Source: a bacterium
Lineage (GTDB): Bacteria > Verrucomicrobiota > Kiritimatiellia > CAIKKV01 > CAITUY01
Length of the DNA stretch: 32,742 nucleotides
Direction: 5' to 3'
Assembly: GCA_037143175.1 (NCBI GenBank)
Contig: JBAWZF010000034.1
Span: forward strand, 1-32,742
Shown here: positions 16,158-24,763 of the stretch, one piece after another
Layout: each line of letters opens with the position of its first letter
How positions within the stretch are numbered: the first letter of the stretch is position 1
Position numbers and translations under genes: made by a program
Notes under the pieces: model-generated
Told to the model about the DNA's origin: nothing
Seen by the model: the letters and a program-made list of their open reading frames with translations, nothing else
The model's database searches: none

Positions 16158-17472
16158 GGCCGCCAACCTTTCTTAAGTCATCCCAGAAACCCGGGTAAGA
16201 TTTATTCACACAGGCAATGTCATCCATTCGCACAGGCGCATCGGCATACATCGCCAGAACCGACATCGCCATAGGAAGCCGGTGATCGCCATAACTGTCC
16301 ACCGTTACCCCACCTTTCACCCGTGCCGACCCCTCAATAATCATCCCGTCAGGGGTTTCCTCAACCTTAACGCCCATCCGGGTAAGATTATCAACCACAC
16401 TCCGAATCCGGTCAGATTCCTTCACCCTCAATTCAACGGCATCGCGAATCACCGTCCGCCCGTGAGCCAAAGCTCCGGCAACAGCCACCAGCGGTAACTC
16501 ATCAATCAGGTCAGGAATCTCACTCCCTCCGACTTCGGTGCCTCGCAAAGAACGTCCTTCAACACGAATCACCCCCATACACTCACAAGCCGTTGCATCA
16601 GACGATTCCGTAAAGGTGATCGCCGCGCCCATCCGTTGCAATACGCTGATCAGCGCATTTCTCCGTGGATTCCAGCCTACGTTAGGTAATTCAATCACAT
16701 GGCCCTCACCACAGGCCGCGGCGGTGATCCAAAAAGCGGCAGACGAAATGTCACCGGGCACACTCCATGAACGCGCCGTCATCCTGGGGCCAGCTACACC
16801 ATACCCCTTCAGGGATACCCGAAAACCATCAACCGTTATCGGAACCCCCATGGCATTCAGCAACCGCTCCGTATGGTCACGAGTCGGACTGACTTCAGTT
16901 ACAGTCGTGATGCCCTCGGCAAATAAGGCAGCTAACAGGACACAGGATTTAACCTGAGCAGATGCCACCGGCAACGCATATTCAATGCCCGTCAATTTTC
17001 CACCAGTGATCCGAATGGGGGCACAGCCTTTGTCTCCCAGCAACTCAACAGTTGCGCCCATTTTAGTCAGGGGATCGGCAATACGACGCATCGGCCGCGA
17101 CCGCAACGAGGCGTCACCTGTCATCTCAGATGTAAACGCCTGCCCCGCCAGTAACCCGGCCAACAACCGCATACCGGTTCCAGAGTTACCCAAATCGAGT
17201 ACTCGTGACGGTGCTTTGAATAGGCCTCCAACCCCGGTTACTTTAAGAATATCCCCTGAAAATTCATACTGGGCACCCAGTTGCGTCATGGCATTTAGAA
17301 TAGTGACGCAATCCTCACTCCGGAGAAAGCCACGTACCGTTGTCGTCCCACAGGCATAGGACGCCAGCATGGCGATCCGGTGGGAAATGCTTTTATCACC
17401 TGGAACCGCCAAAGTCCCGCTCATCCGCCGACAGGGCGAGACCGTAATTGATTTGCCTATAGTCGTATTCAT
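16147..17472 (-). CDS. aroA: 3-phosphoshikimate 1-carboxyvinyltransferase (EPSP synthase)
   Basis: Transfers the enolpyruvyl group of PEP to shikimate 3-phosphate, the sixth step of the shikimate pathway. The 441-aa protein has PGDKSISHR at 24-32, LGNSGTGMR at 94-102, SRPMRRI near 125, SAQVKS at 171-176, TRDHTE at 197-202 and KESDRI near 350. The GDKS and SAQxK signatures are those usually listed for class II EPSP synthases, though the RDHTE segment is of the common type. The ATG at 17472 lies 19 nt from the only good Shine-Dalgarno (AAAGGAG), which is instead ideally placed for an out-of-frame ATG at 17485 (see the small ORF there). The gene follows rsmH by 337 nt, a long gap for a unit read in the same direction. 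Confidence 0.95.
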   Translation of the reverse strand: MNTTIGKSITVSPCRRMSGTLAVPGDKSISHRIAMLASYACGTTTVRGFLRSEDCVTILNAMTQLGAQYEFSGDILKVTGVGGLFKAPSRVLDLGNSGTGMRLLAGLLAGQAFTSEMTGDASLRSRPMRRIADPLTKMGATVELLGDKGCAPIRITGGKLTGIEYALPVASAQVKSCVLLAALFAEGITTVTEVSPTRDHTERLLNAMGVPITVDGFRVSLKGYGVAGPRMTARSWSVPGDISSAAFWITAAACGEGHVIELPNVGWNPRRNALISVLQRMGAAITFTESSDATACECMGVIRVEGRSLRGTEVGGSEIPDLIDELPLVAVAGALAHGRTVIRDAVELRVKESDRIRSVVDNLTRMGVKVEETPDGMIIEGSARVKGGVTVDSYGDHRLPMAMSVLAMYADAPVRMDDIACVNKSYPGFWDDLRKVGGRAE

Positions 17473-17485
17473 AAAGATTGGCCAT
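17396..17485 (-). CDS. possible Tyr-rich upstream ORF overlapping the start of aroA
   Basis: A 29-codon frame starting at ATG 17485, six bases after AAAGGAG, the strongest ribosome-binding site in the region. It overlaps the first 75 nt of aroA in another frame. Four of its first fourteen residues are tyrosine (start MANLYEYDYRQINY). It may be a leader that tunes aroA translation, or it may simply be chance with the same site serving aroA at long spacing. No terminator is present between it and aroA, so attenuation of the usual kind is not supported. Confidence 0.3.
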   Translation of the reverse strand: MANLYEYDYRQINYGLALSADERDFGGSR

Positions 17486-17574
17486 TTTAAACTCCTTTCA
17501 GGAATAAGATCAAGCTGAACGGTCAGGACACCAGCAACTCCACATTAACTCAACTTCGCTCCATTTTGGGACAA

Positions 17575-17592
17575 GAGGATTCATGAATCCTC
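17575..17592. promoter_or_regulatory. perfect 18-bp palindrome in the rsmH-aroA gap
   Basis: GAGGATTCATGAATCCTC is identical to its reverse complement. It is about 105 bp before aroA. No T run follows on either strand, so it is not an intrinsic terminator; an operator or RNA-processing hairpin is possible. The gap 17473-17809 holds, besides this, only the two small ORFs described. Confidence 0.4.
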
Positions 17593-17649
17593 GAATGGCT
17601 GATGATAAAGACGAGCGGAAGCGACCCACATAAGTGAATGAGGGGTTGG

Positions 17650-17766
17650 CTATTGCTTGCCCTGGCTGGAGCACACATGCCGCAACGATTTATCCATCCG
17701 CGATTCGACCAGCACGGATCCGAATATATGCAAAAACTCAGCAAGCTCTGGATCTTTGTGATTCAT
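17650..17766 (-). CDS. small ORF, 38 aa, between rsmH and aroA
   Basis: ATG 17766 is preceded by AGAGAGG with six bases of spacing, a good ribosome-binding site. The product starts MNHKDPELAEFLHIFGS and ends with TAG at 17652-17650. It is soluble and has no membrane segment, so it is not FtsL, the gene that commonly follows rsmH. I do not recognise it. It lies 43 nt after rsmH. Supporting evidence is limited to the start signal and position. Confidence 0.35.
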   Translation of the reverse strand: MNHKDPELAEFLHIFGSVLVESRMDKSLRHVCSSQGKQ

Positions 17767-17809
17767 ACAGAACCTCTCTTCACTTTGTTCCTTAAGTTAT
17801 GCAAATAAA

Positions 17810-18853
17810 TCACCCTTTTATTGCCCAGCGGAGTTTCGCACAGGTTGCCCGGGAATTTGCCCGGCACTCCTCTGCCGAGGGCCGGATAGGTTCGACGGCA
17901 ATTTCTGAGTAGATTCCCGAACGGAATCCTTCTTGAAAAGACTTTTTCACGCGTCGGTCTTCACCGGAATGGAAAGTCAGAATGGCAACACGTGCGCCTG
18001 TGGATAAACATACGGGCAGAAGACTTAGAAACTGATCAAGCACGGCAAATTCGTCATTAACGGCAATGCGCAACGCCTGGAAAGTTCTCTGCAACGATTT
18101 TTTAGTCTCTTCACGCCTGGTTTGTTCAGGGAGGCGTCGCAAGGCCTGCGTCACAAGATCCACAAGCTGCGAGGTTGAGTCAATTTTCAATCTGTTCGCA
18201 AACATCACTTCTGCAATTTCGTCGGCATGGGGTTCATCGGCATTTGAGATAAGAATTTGCGTTAATTCCTCCTGGGTGATTGACTTGAGCACCGTTGATG
18301 CTGGCTGCCCCCGGCCGGGATTGAGCCGGAGATCCAGCGGAGACTTAGTTTTAAAAGAAAATCCTCGGGACGGATTATCCAACTGCATTGACGAGACCCC
18401 CAGATCTGCCAACACAAAATCAAATCCTCCCCCCGCTTCAGGTAAAAGCTTAAGCACCCCTGCAAAGTTCAACCGCCGCACTAAAAGAACATCTTCAGAA
18501 AACCCGAGCTCTCGCAGCCGGGCTTCTGTTCTGGGCAGTTCCAAAGGATCCACATCAATGCCAATGAGTCGGCCGTCGGGAATAATCCGTTTCAGCAGTT
18601 CCTGCGCGTGACCACCATAGCCGAGAGTCGCATCAAGCCCCCTCATACCCGGTTTTAAAGCGAGTGCCTCGAGCACCTCATTGACAAGAATCGGCCGATG
18701 CATTCCGGCAGGAGTCTGTCCTCGCTCTACGACCTTCGTGACTTCCTCGGAATAGACCAGCGGATTCAGCTCCTTGTATTTTTCCCCAAAGCGCCGGGGA
18801 TGTGTCCCCCTGTATCGCACTCTGCGTTTTTTATCAATATTGAGGTCGGTCAT
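17810..18853 (-). CDS. rsmH: 16S rRNA (cytosine(1402)-N(4))-methyltransferase, N-terminally extended type
   Basis: Methylates N4 of C1402 in the decoding centre of 16S rRNA using SAM. The family core begins at MHRPILVNEVLEAL (51-64), with the SAM motif LDATLGYGGH at 73-82, IGIDVDP, DFVLADLGVSS, SRGFSF, and RVAILTFHSGEDRRVK near the end. About 50 residues precede the core (RYRGTHPRRFGEKYKELNP ... GQTPAG). From memory, a similar extension is typical of the second RsmH subgroup of some Clostridia and Bacteroidetes, so it is probably genuine rather than a misplaced start. GTG 18871 is an alternative start. No mraZ or ftsL flanks it; the usual division cluster is not here. Confidence 0.92.
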   Translation of the reverse strand: MTDLNIDKKRRVRYRGTHPRRFGEKYKELNPLVYSEEVTKVVERGQTPAGMHRPILVNEVLEALALKPGMRGLDATLGYGGHAQELLKRIIPDGRLIGIDVDPLELPRTEARLRELGFSEDVLLVRRLNFAGVLKLLPEAGGGFDFVLADLGVSSMQLDNPSRGFSFKTKSPLDLRLNPGRGQPASTVLKSITQEELTQILISNADEPHADEIAEVMFANRLKIDSTSQLVDLVTQALRRLPEQTRREETKKSLQRTFQALRIAVNDEFAVLDQFLSLLPVCLSTGARVAILTFHSGEDRRVKKSFQEGFRSGIYSEIAVEPIRPSAEECRANSRATCAKLRWAIKG

Positions 18854-18884
18854 ATTCCGTATAGATAGCACAACAGCAGCTAAA

Positions 18885-18899
18885 GTGAAACCCTTTCAC
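18885..18899 (-). terminator. weak hairpin between cusA-like gene and rsmH
   Basis: On the minus strand GTGAAA, a 3-base loop GGG, and TTTCAC are followed by TTTAG. The stem is only 6 bp and A/T-rich and the T run is short, so termination would be partial at best. It lies 27 bases after the RND pump stop. Confidence 0.3.
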
Positions 18900-18925
18900 C
18901 GGTTCGACGGGATCACAGAACGTCC

Positions 18926-21900
18926 CTAATGAGTTTCCGTCCTCTTGTTAAGAAGATGATAGAGGGTCGGCAACACAATCAGCGTCAGAAGCGTCGAAGT
19001 GATCAACCCACCCATGACCACAATGGCCAGAGGCTTCTGAATATCCGCGCCAGACCCGGTGGCATAAAGCATGGGCAAATGACCGATAAAACTCGTCAAC
19101 GCGGTCATCAGCAGTGGCCGGAATCGAAGTTTACAGCCCTCACGAACCGTCTCGGATACCGAACGACCCCGCTCACGAAGTTGCCTGAAAAAGGCAACCA
19201 GAATGACGCCGTTCTGAACTGCGATACCAAGCAATACAATAAACGCAACGGCTGCTGAAACAGAAAGAGGAATCTGGAAAGCCACTACCGCGATCACACC
19301 GCCAACCAGCGCGAAGGGCAGATTTAGAAGCACCAAAAGCGAATGGGTCACGGAATCCAGCGCAAGATAGAGAAAAACTAGAATGAGGATGAGTGCCACC
19401 GGTAGTACCAGGGAAAGCTGACGCATAGCCCGTTGCTGATTCTCAAACTGTCCGCCATAGTCCACAAAGTACCCCGGCGGCAATTCTTTTATCAATGGCG
19501 CAATACTGGCCTGCACATCCCGGACAAAGCCGCCCAGATCCCGCCCCCGTATATTAGCCTCAACGACTACTCGTCTGATACCGTTTTCACGGCTGATTTG
19601 CGCAGGCGCTTCAACCATCTCTATTTTCGCGAACTGTCCCAGCGGAACCCGCACCCCATTCGGTGCCGGGATAAGTAGCCGCTCTATTTGCGGAATGTCC
19701 TCGCGTGCCGCTGCCGGATATCGGACAACGATGGCAAACCGACGCTGCCCTTCAATCAGGGTCCCGGCTACTTTGCCAGCCACGGCCGTCTCTATCGCCT
19801 CATTCACGTCCGCCACATTGATCCCGTAACGAGCCACGGCGCTTCGATCAATGACAACATTGACCTGATTCATGCCCGATATCTGCTCGATTTTCACATC
19901 CTGGCAGCCTTCAATCGACTGCATCGCCGGCGCAATACGATCTGAAAACTGCTTCAGTACCTCAAGATCCGGGCCGAATACCTTTACCGCCAAATCACTT
20001 TTTACACCGGAAATAAGCTCATTGACCCGCAGGGCAATCGGTTGCGAAAACGAATATCGGAGTCCGGGAATCACCGCTAAATCCTTTTGTATCGCCTCAA
20101 CAAGGGCTTCCTTGTTACGGTCACTTTTCCATTGGCGGCGCGGTTTCAGCATGATGAAAACGTCCGTTTGTTCGGGCCCCATGGGATCCTCTGAAACCTC
20201 CGCTCGTCCGGTTTTACTAATCACCGCTTCGATCTCGGAAAATTTCTGCAGGCGTTGCTCGATCAGACCTGCCACGCGCGCGGAACCATCCAGAGAAGCA
20301 TTGGGCAGACGAACCGCATTAATGGCAATGGCGCCTTCATCCAGCGGAGGCATGAACTCGGTTCCGATCATCGGCACCAGTGCCACCGCGGAGGCCAATA
20401 CGGTAAAGGAGACTCCCAGAGTAATACCTGGCCGCCTGATCGCACGCTCCAACACCCTGAGATACCACTCGTGAAGCCGACGGATGATCTTGAACTCTTT
20501 TTCCGGAGCCAGTTTCAGCACGGAAGCCGAGATGACCGGAATAACCGTCAGGGCCACGGCCAATGATACCAGTAACGCAATCAACATGGTAAACGCCATG
20601 GGCGCGAACATTTTGCCCTCGACCCCCTGTAATGTGAACAGCGGCACCAAAATGACCACAATGATCAACACCGAGAAGGCCACAGGTCGCGCGACCTCAA
20701 CAACCGCTCCAACCACAATTTGCCGCTTGTCAGCACCTTCATGCTTTTCCGCGAGATGCCGCCGGATATTTTCCACCACCACAATCGAGGCATCCACCAC
20801 CATACCCACGGAAAACGCAAGTCCACCAAGGCTCATAAGATTGGAACTTAAACCGGTCCAGCCCATGATAATGAAGCTGACGAGAAAGGTGAATGGCAGA
20901 GAAAAGACAACCACCAGTGCCGTACGTAATTCGGCCACGAATAAAAACAGTATCAGTATCACGAAAATGCCACCTTCCAGCGTGGCGTCGACAACCGTAC
21001 GAATACAGGCATCGATCAGCGAGGTCCGATCATAGAACACATTGACGCGAACCCCTTCTGGCAAAGCACTGTCCAGTTTCCCGATGGCGACCTTCACACG
21101 ACTCACCACATCCTGGGAGTTCTCCCCTTTGAGCATAATGATCATACCCGCGACCACCTCCCCTTTCCCGTCCCGGGTAACGGCCCCCTGCCGGGGTTCA
21201 GAGCCAATCGTGATGTCCGCGACGTCTCTCAGGAATACAGGCGTCCCATCCTGCGCCATCAACACGATGCTGCCAATATCAGGTAGATCCTTTAATAATC
21301 CGACTCCGCGCAGGTAGAATTGTTCCCATCCGCGAACAATGATCCCACCAGCGGCATTGGCATTGTTTCGCTCCACGGCCTCGACCACTTCATTCGCAGT
21401 CAACCCGTATTTGATCAGTTTTTCCGGGGAGACGAGCACCTGATACTGTTTTACATACCCTCCGAAACTGTTGACCTCATTGACGCCAGGGGTGGGTTTC
21501 AACCTCGGCGCGATAAGCCAATCCTGGATGGTACGAAGTTCCATGGCATCATGTTTCTCGCTCTCCACCGTGTATTGCAGAATTTCGCCCAGGCCCGTAC
21601 TGATTGGCCCAAGCTCCGGGTCAACACCCGGCGGCAACCGGTCACGGGCAATGGCCAGACGCTCTGAAACGATCTGGCGAGTCCAGTACGTATCCACACC
21701 GTCTTCAAATATGATGACGACCTGTGAGAGTTCAGCCTTGGAAAGCGACCGCACCTGCTTGACTTTAGGAAGTCCGCCCATGACTTGCTCGATTGGGTAA
21801 CTCACCAGCTCTTCGACATCCACAGCCGCCAGCCCCGGGGCCTTGGTCAGGATCATCACCTGCACATTGGTAACGTCAGGAAAGGCATCGATGGGGAGCT

Positions 21901-21997
21901 GTTTCCAGGCCAGTATCCCGAGAAAAGCAAGTAAGACCGTGCCGAGAATGATCAGCAACCGCTGTTGCAGGATAACTTGAATGAATTTGTCAAACAT
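18926..21997 (-). CDS. heavy-metal efflux RND inner-membrane pump, CusA/CzcA family
   Basis: A 1,023-aa proton-driven transporter that, with an adaptor and TolC-type channel, moves metal ions from periplasm or cytoplasm out of the cell. Counted from the ATG at 22003, residues 14-34 form the first membrane helix. YPIEQVMGGLPKV (69-81) and the RSLSKAELS region are typical of the HME group. The TM4 motif reads GGLAFSVGMVVDASIVVVEN at 393-412, with D404 and E411. It is closer to the CusA (Cu+/Ag+) form (GxxVDAxIVxxEN) than to the CzcA DFGxxxDGAV form, but the metal cannot be settled by this. The start ATG 21997 (MFDKFI) is preferred over 22003 because GGGAGG lies eight bases upstream. It is the last gene of the efflux operon. 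Confidence 0.92.
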   Translation of the reverse strand: MFDKFIQVILQQRLLIILGTVLLAFLGILAWKQLPIDAFPDVTNVQVMILTKAPGLAAVDVEELVSYPIEQVMGGLPKVKQVRSLSKAELSQVVIIFEDGVDTYWTRQIVSERLAIARDRLPPGVDPELGPISTGLGEILQYTVESEKHDAMELRTIQDWLIAPRLKPTPGVNEVNSFGGYVKQYQVLVSPEKLIKYGLTANEVVEAVERNNANAAGGIIVRGWEQFYLRGVGLLKDLPDIGSIVLMAQDGTPVFLRDVADITIGSEPRQGAVTRDGKGEVVAGMIIMLKGENSQDVVSRVKVAIGKLDSALPEGVRVNVFYDRTSLIDACIRTVVDATLEGGIFVILILFLFVAELRTALVVVFSLPFTFLVSFIIMGWTGLSSNLMSLGGLAFSVGMVVDASIVVVENIRRHLAEKHEGADKRQIVVGAVVEVARPVAFSVLIIVVILVPLFTLQGVEGKMFAPMAFTMLIALLVSLAVALTVIPVISASVLKLAPEKEFKIIRRLHEWYLRVLERAIRRPGITLGVSFTVLASAVALVPMIGTEFMPPLDEGAIAINAVRLPNASLDGSARVAGLIEQRLQKFSEIEAVISKTGRAEVSEDPMGPEQTDVFIMLKPRRQWKSDRNKEALVEAIQKDLAVIPGLRYSFSQPIALRVNELISGVKSDLAVKVFGPDLEVLKQFSDRIAPAMQSIEGCQDVKIEQISGMNQVNVVIDRSAVARYGINVADVNEAIETAVAGKVAGTLIEGQRRFAIVVRYPAAAREDIPQIERLLIPAPNGVRVPLGQFAKIEMVEAPAQISRENGIRRVVVEANIRGRDLGGFVRDVQASIAPLIKELPPGYFVDYGGQFENQQRAMRQLSLVLPVALILILVFLYLALDSVTHSLLVLLNLPFALVGGVIAVVAFQIPLSVSAAVAFIVLLGIAVQNGVILVAFFRQLRERGRSVSETVREGCKLRFRPLLMTALTSFIGHLPMLYATGSGADIQKPLAIVVMGGLITSTLLTLIVLPTLYHLLNKRTETH

Positions 21998-22012
21998 GGC
22001 CATGTCCTCCCA

Positions 22013-23320
22013 TTAATCAGCGCAACCAGCGCCCATTTTTTCACGCAATACATCTGACTTGAGCAGGAATGCCCCGTCGGTCACGACCTTTTCGCCCGCA
22101 TGCAGGCCTTCCAGAATCTCGGCCATACCAAAAAACTCCCGTCCCTTACGTATGTCCTGCCGGACGAAATAATCATCCTTCCAGTGCTTGAAAACGAAGG
22201 ACTTACCCTCATCCGAAAACACCGCGCCCCGTGGGGTCGCCACCACTTCCTCCGCATTATTAGTGCCGAGTGAGATTGTCGCGTCACAAAACATTCCAGG
22301 CCGCAATAGCATCTCGGGATTATCAATCGTGGCGCGCACTTTCACCGTGCGGGTTTGCTCGTTCATGGTCGCGCCCACATAATCTAGCTGGCCCTTAAAA
22401 CTCTGGGCAGGAAAGGCGGCCACCTTGATTTTAACGGCTACCGATCCGCGTTTTTCACTTGCAAGCAGTTCCGCCAGATCACGTGAATGCACATTGGCCC
22501 AGACCCAGACTGAGGATAGATCAGTAAGCAGCATGAAATCTTTTCCAGGCTCCGCAACTTCGCCGGCCACCGCATGCTTTTCAATGATGGTTCCTGAGGC
22601 AGGTGCACGAACGGTCAGAACGCCCTTGCTTACCCAGTGCGTGGAATCACGAGTTTTCGCCAGATCCTCATCAGTCAGTCCCAGCACATGGAGCATCTGT
22701 TCAGAGGCTTTAAGATCTGTGCGATGCTGCTCAAATGCCATCTGAGCGTTGATCATGTCCTGCTCGGATCCGACCTTCTGTTCTTTGAGCCTGGATTCAC
22801 GCACGAACACCTTCTCTGACAGGTCACTAAGGGTACGATTACGTTCATAATCAGTCAGGGCCTTGCCAAATTCCACACTGGCGAGAGTGATCAAGGCATC
22901 ACCCGTCTTCACGCGTTTTCCGATATCCACAGAAACGGTCTCAATAATACCGGCAATACGGGGACTGATATGCACAGTCGTATTCTCGTTCAGCGCGACC
23001 TCCCCTGTGGTCGCCAGTATGTCAACTACCTTCGTCCACGCCACCACTTGCGTCTGCACCAATCCGGTACCGTCCTTATGTTTCATCAGGGTGGGATCCA
23101 GTTTCACGACACCTGCCTCGTAGCGACATTCGTCACACTGATAGATCGGTATGTCATGCTCGCACTTCACGAACAGACGCTCTTCGAGGGAATTCCCCTT
23201 CCCGCACCCATCATCTTTTCCACATCCCGCAGGCTGATCCGCTCCATAACCATTCGATATCGATAAAGAAACCAACAAGGCACAAAGCCCGTTTGTAATT
23301 GTCCATTTATTAGTACTCAT
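22013..23320 (-). CDS. RND efflux periplasmic adaptor (CusB/CzcB type) with Cys-rich N-terminus
   Basis: A 435-aa membrane-fusion protein linking pump and outer-membrane channel. After a signal peptide (about 1-26), cysteines 33, 39, 53, 62 and 65 occur in CGKDDGCGKG and CEHDIPIYQCDECRYE, a candidate metal-binding module. The adaptor core follows: the barrel-sandwich half VHISPRIAGIIETV and VDIGKRVKTGDALI, a helical hairpin (about 145-205), a second half (VRAPASGTIIEKHAV), and the beta-barrel (VNVRATID-like VKVRATIDNPEMLLRPGM). It starts 22 nt after the TolC-type gene with AAAGGAG at its front and ends 15 nt before the pump start. Confidence 0.9.
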   Translation of the reverse strand: MSTNKWTITNGLCALLVSLSISNGYGADQPAGCGKDDGCGKGNSLEERLFVKCEHDIPIYQCDECRYEAGVVKLDPTLMKHKDGTGLVQTQVVAWTKVVDILATTGEVALNENTTVHISPRIAGIIETVSVDIGKRVKTGDALITLASVEFGKALTDYERNRTLSDLSEKVFVRESRLKEQKVGSEQDMINAQMAFEQHRTDLKASEQMLHVLGLTDEDLAKTRDSTHWVSKGVLTVRAPASGTIIEKHAVAGEVAEPGKDFMLLTDLSSVWVWANVHSRDLAELLASEKRGSVAVKIKVAAFPAQSFKGQLDYVGATMNEQTRTVKVRATIDNPEMLLRPGMFCDATISLGTNNAEEVVATPRGAVFSDEGKSFVFKHWKDDYFVRQDIRKGREFFGMAEILEGLHAGEKVVTDGAFLLKSDVLREKMGAGCAD

Positions 23321-23342
23321 ATTCTTATTACTCCTTTGTATA

Positions 23343-24626
23343 TCATTGACTGACTTGTGTCGGGGTTCCCGTCAATCTTTCCACATCCGCCGCAGCCTTG
23401 TGATAGGTCGCCAGCACGTCAAGGTAACGGGATTTTGCTTCACCAAGCGTACGTTGTGTATCCAGCACCTCCAAATACCCGAATTTCCCCTCTCGATATC
23501 CTATTTGTGCCGCATCGAAAGCTTGTTGCGCGCCCGGGAGCAATTCTCCCTTGGTTGTCAACGCTTCGGCCCTCGCCATGACGAGAAGGTTATGAGCCTC
23601 AACCAGATCCGTGGTTGCACGCAAGCGGGCTGTGCGTTGTTCATATTCCGCGCGGCTTGCAAGATGTTTCGCCGCAAGAATGCCTCCAGTGTTGCGATTG
23701 AACAACGGGAGAGGCATCGACAGCCCCGCAATACCAGCTTGGGAGCCATCTTCCGCAAAGCGACTGATACCGGCACTGATTTCGATGCTGGGAATACGCT
23801 CCGCCTTGGCTAGCGCCAGAGCACCCTTGCTTAGCGCCTCTCCATCTTTCCAGCGGGCAACTTCAGGCGTTTTGTCTATTAATGCTGTGAATGTCTCAAC
23901 TGAAGGAACATCATTGACATCGTCTAGATCGCCGTCAGCCTCTTTGAACAAGGGTATTGTCCCGCCCCATGATGCCGCAAGGCGTTTGCGCACCGTATCT
24001 AACTCTCGTTTAGCTCGATCCCGCACAATTCGGGCGGCAGCTACTTCGACGCCCGCTTTCGTTTCCTCAAGAGGCGTGACTTTACCGGCTTTCACCCTTT
24101 GTGCCGCGGCCTGATGCACGTCTTCAGAAACAAGGAGAAGAGATTCAGCTAGTTTAAGCTGGCCCTGCTTCAGCAGAACATCCACAAACACCTTCTTAGT
24201 CTGAGTAAGCACATCCAAGCGTTTAGACTCATAATCCCAGCCAGCTAACCGGGCTTCCGTCCGCGCTACCTTCTGGCGTTTGCCTCGTTTCCCTCCCAGT
24301 TCAATAGTCTGAATTAGGCGGGCCGTTGTTTGCACCGCATCGTATCCTTGGCGTGCCCCTGAACCCCCGAACTCCTCTGCATTCAGCTCAAGAGTTGGAT
24401 TCTGCCAAGCGCCCGCTTGCTGCGCGTACCCCTCTGCAGCCTGAACTCCATGCAACGAGCTCGTCAATTCGGGGTTATGCATCATCGCCAATTCAAGTGT
24501 TTGCCGAAGCGTAAGTACTCCATCAGGCTCCTGGTTGTCCGCATACACCTGCAATCCCGTTCCCATCAAGGCTAGCGACAGTAGGCCTGGCATACATGCG
24601 TGAAAAAAAATCAATTTCTGTTTCAT
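23343..24626 (-). CDS. TolC-family outer-membrane channel of metal efflux (CusC/CzcC type)
   Basis: A 427-aa protein with a signal peptide (cleavage near residue 29, VYA|DN) and the duplicated helical layout of TolC-family channels: LTLRQTLELAMMHNPEL at the start, the long helices ending each repeat (GYREGKFGYLEVLDTQRTLGEAKSRYLDVLATY near the end), and the LELGGKR-like segment QTIELGGKRGKRQKVA, frequent in CzcC-type proteins. It provides the outer-membrane exit for the adaptor and pump encoded next. AGGAG lies five bases before the ATG. Confidence 0.9.
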   Translation of the reverse strand: MKQKLIFFHACMPGLLSLALMGTGLQVYADNQEPDGVLTLRQTLELAMMHNPELTSSLHGVQAAEGYAQQAGAWQNPTLELNAEEFGGSGARQGYDAVQTTARLIQTIELGGKRGKRQKVARTEARLAGWDYESKRLDVLTQTKKVFVDVLLKQGQLKLAESLLLVSEDVHQAAAQRVKAGKVTPLEETKAGVEVAAARIVRDRAKRELDTVRKRLAASWGGTIPLFKEADGDLDDVNDVPSVETFTALIDKTPEVARWKDGEALSKGALALAKAERIPSIEISAGISRFAEDGSQAGIAGLSMPLPLFNRNTGGILAAKHLASRAEYEQRTARLRATTDLVEAHNLLVMARAEALTTKGELLPGAQQAFDAAQIGYREGKFGYLEVLDTQRTLGEAKSRYLDVLATYHKAAADVERLTGTPTQVSQ

Positions 24627-24746
24627 GAATTCTCCTATTGCTTGAAAAAGTAAGTGTTATCAGCCGCTTTTGAGGCGCGACAAGACGGAATCCGCCCTTG
24701 GTATTGGCACCAGCAAGTAAAGCCAGGCTAAAGCTCAATGACGGAA

Positions 24747-24763
24747 AAGGGCGAAACGCCCTT
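24747..24763 (-). terminator. hairpin between the Cys-rich gene and the efflux genes
   Basis: On the minus strand AAGGGCG and CGCCCTT pair around a 3-base loop, followed by TTCC. The hairpin overlaps the stop of the Cys-rich gene. With a 7-bp stem and only a short T run it may reduce rather than stop read-through, giving more message for the small protein than for the pump; that is inference. Confidence 0.4.

Noticed and set aside
20484-21035. Plus-strand ORF of 183 aa rich in Thr and Ser
   Set aside because: Antisense to the RND pump membrane segments; low-complexity composition is what such a frame gives.
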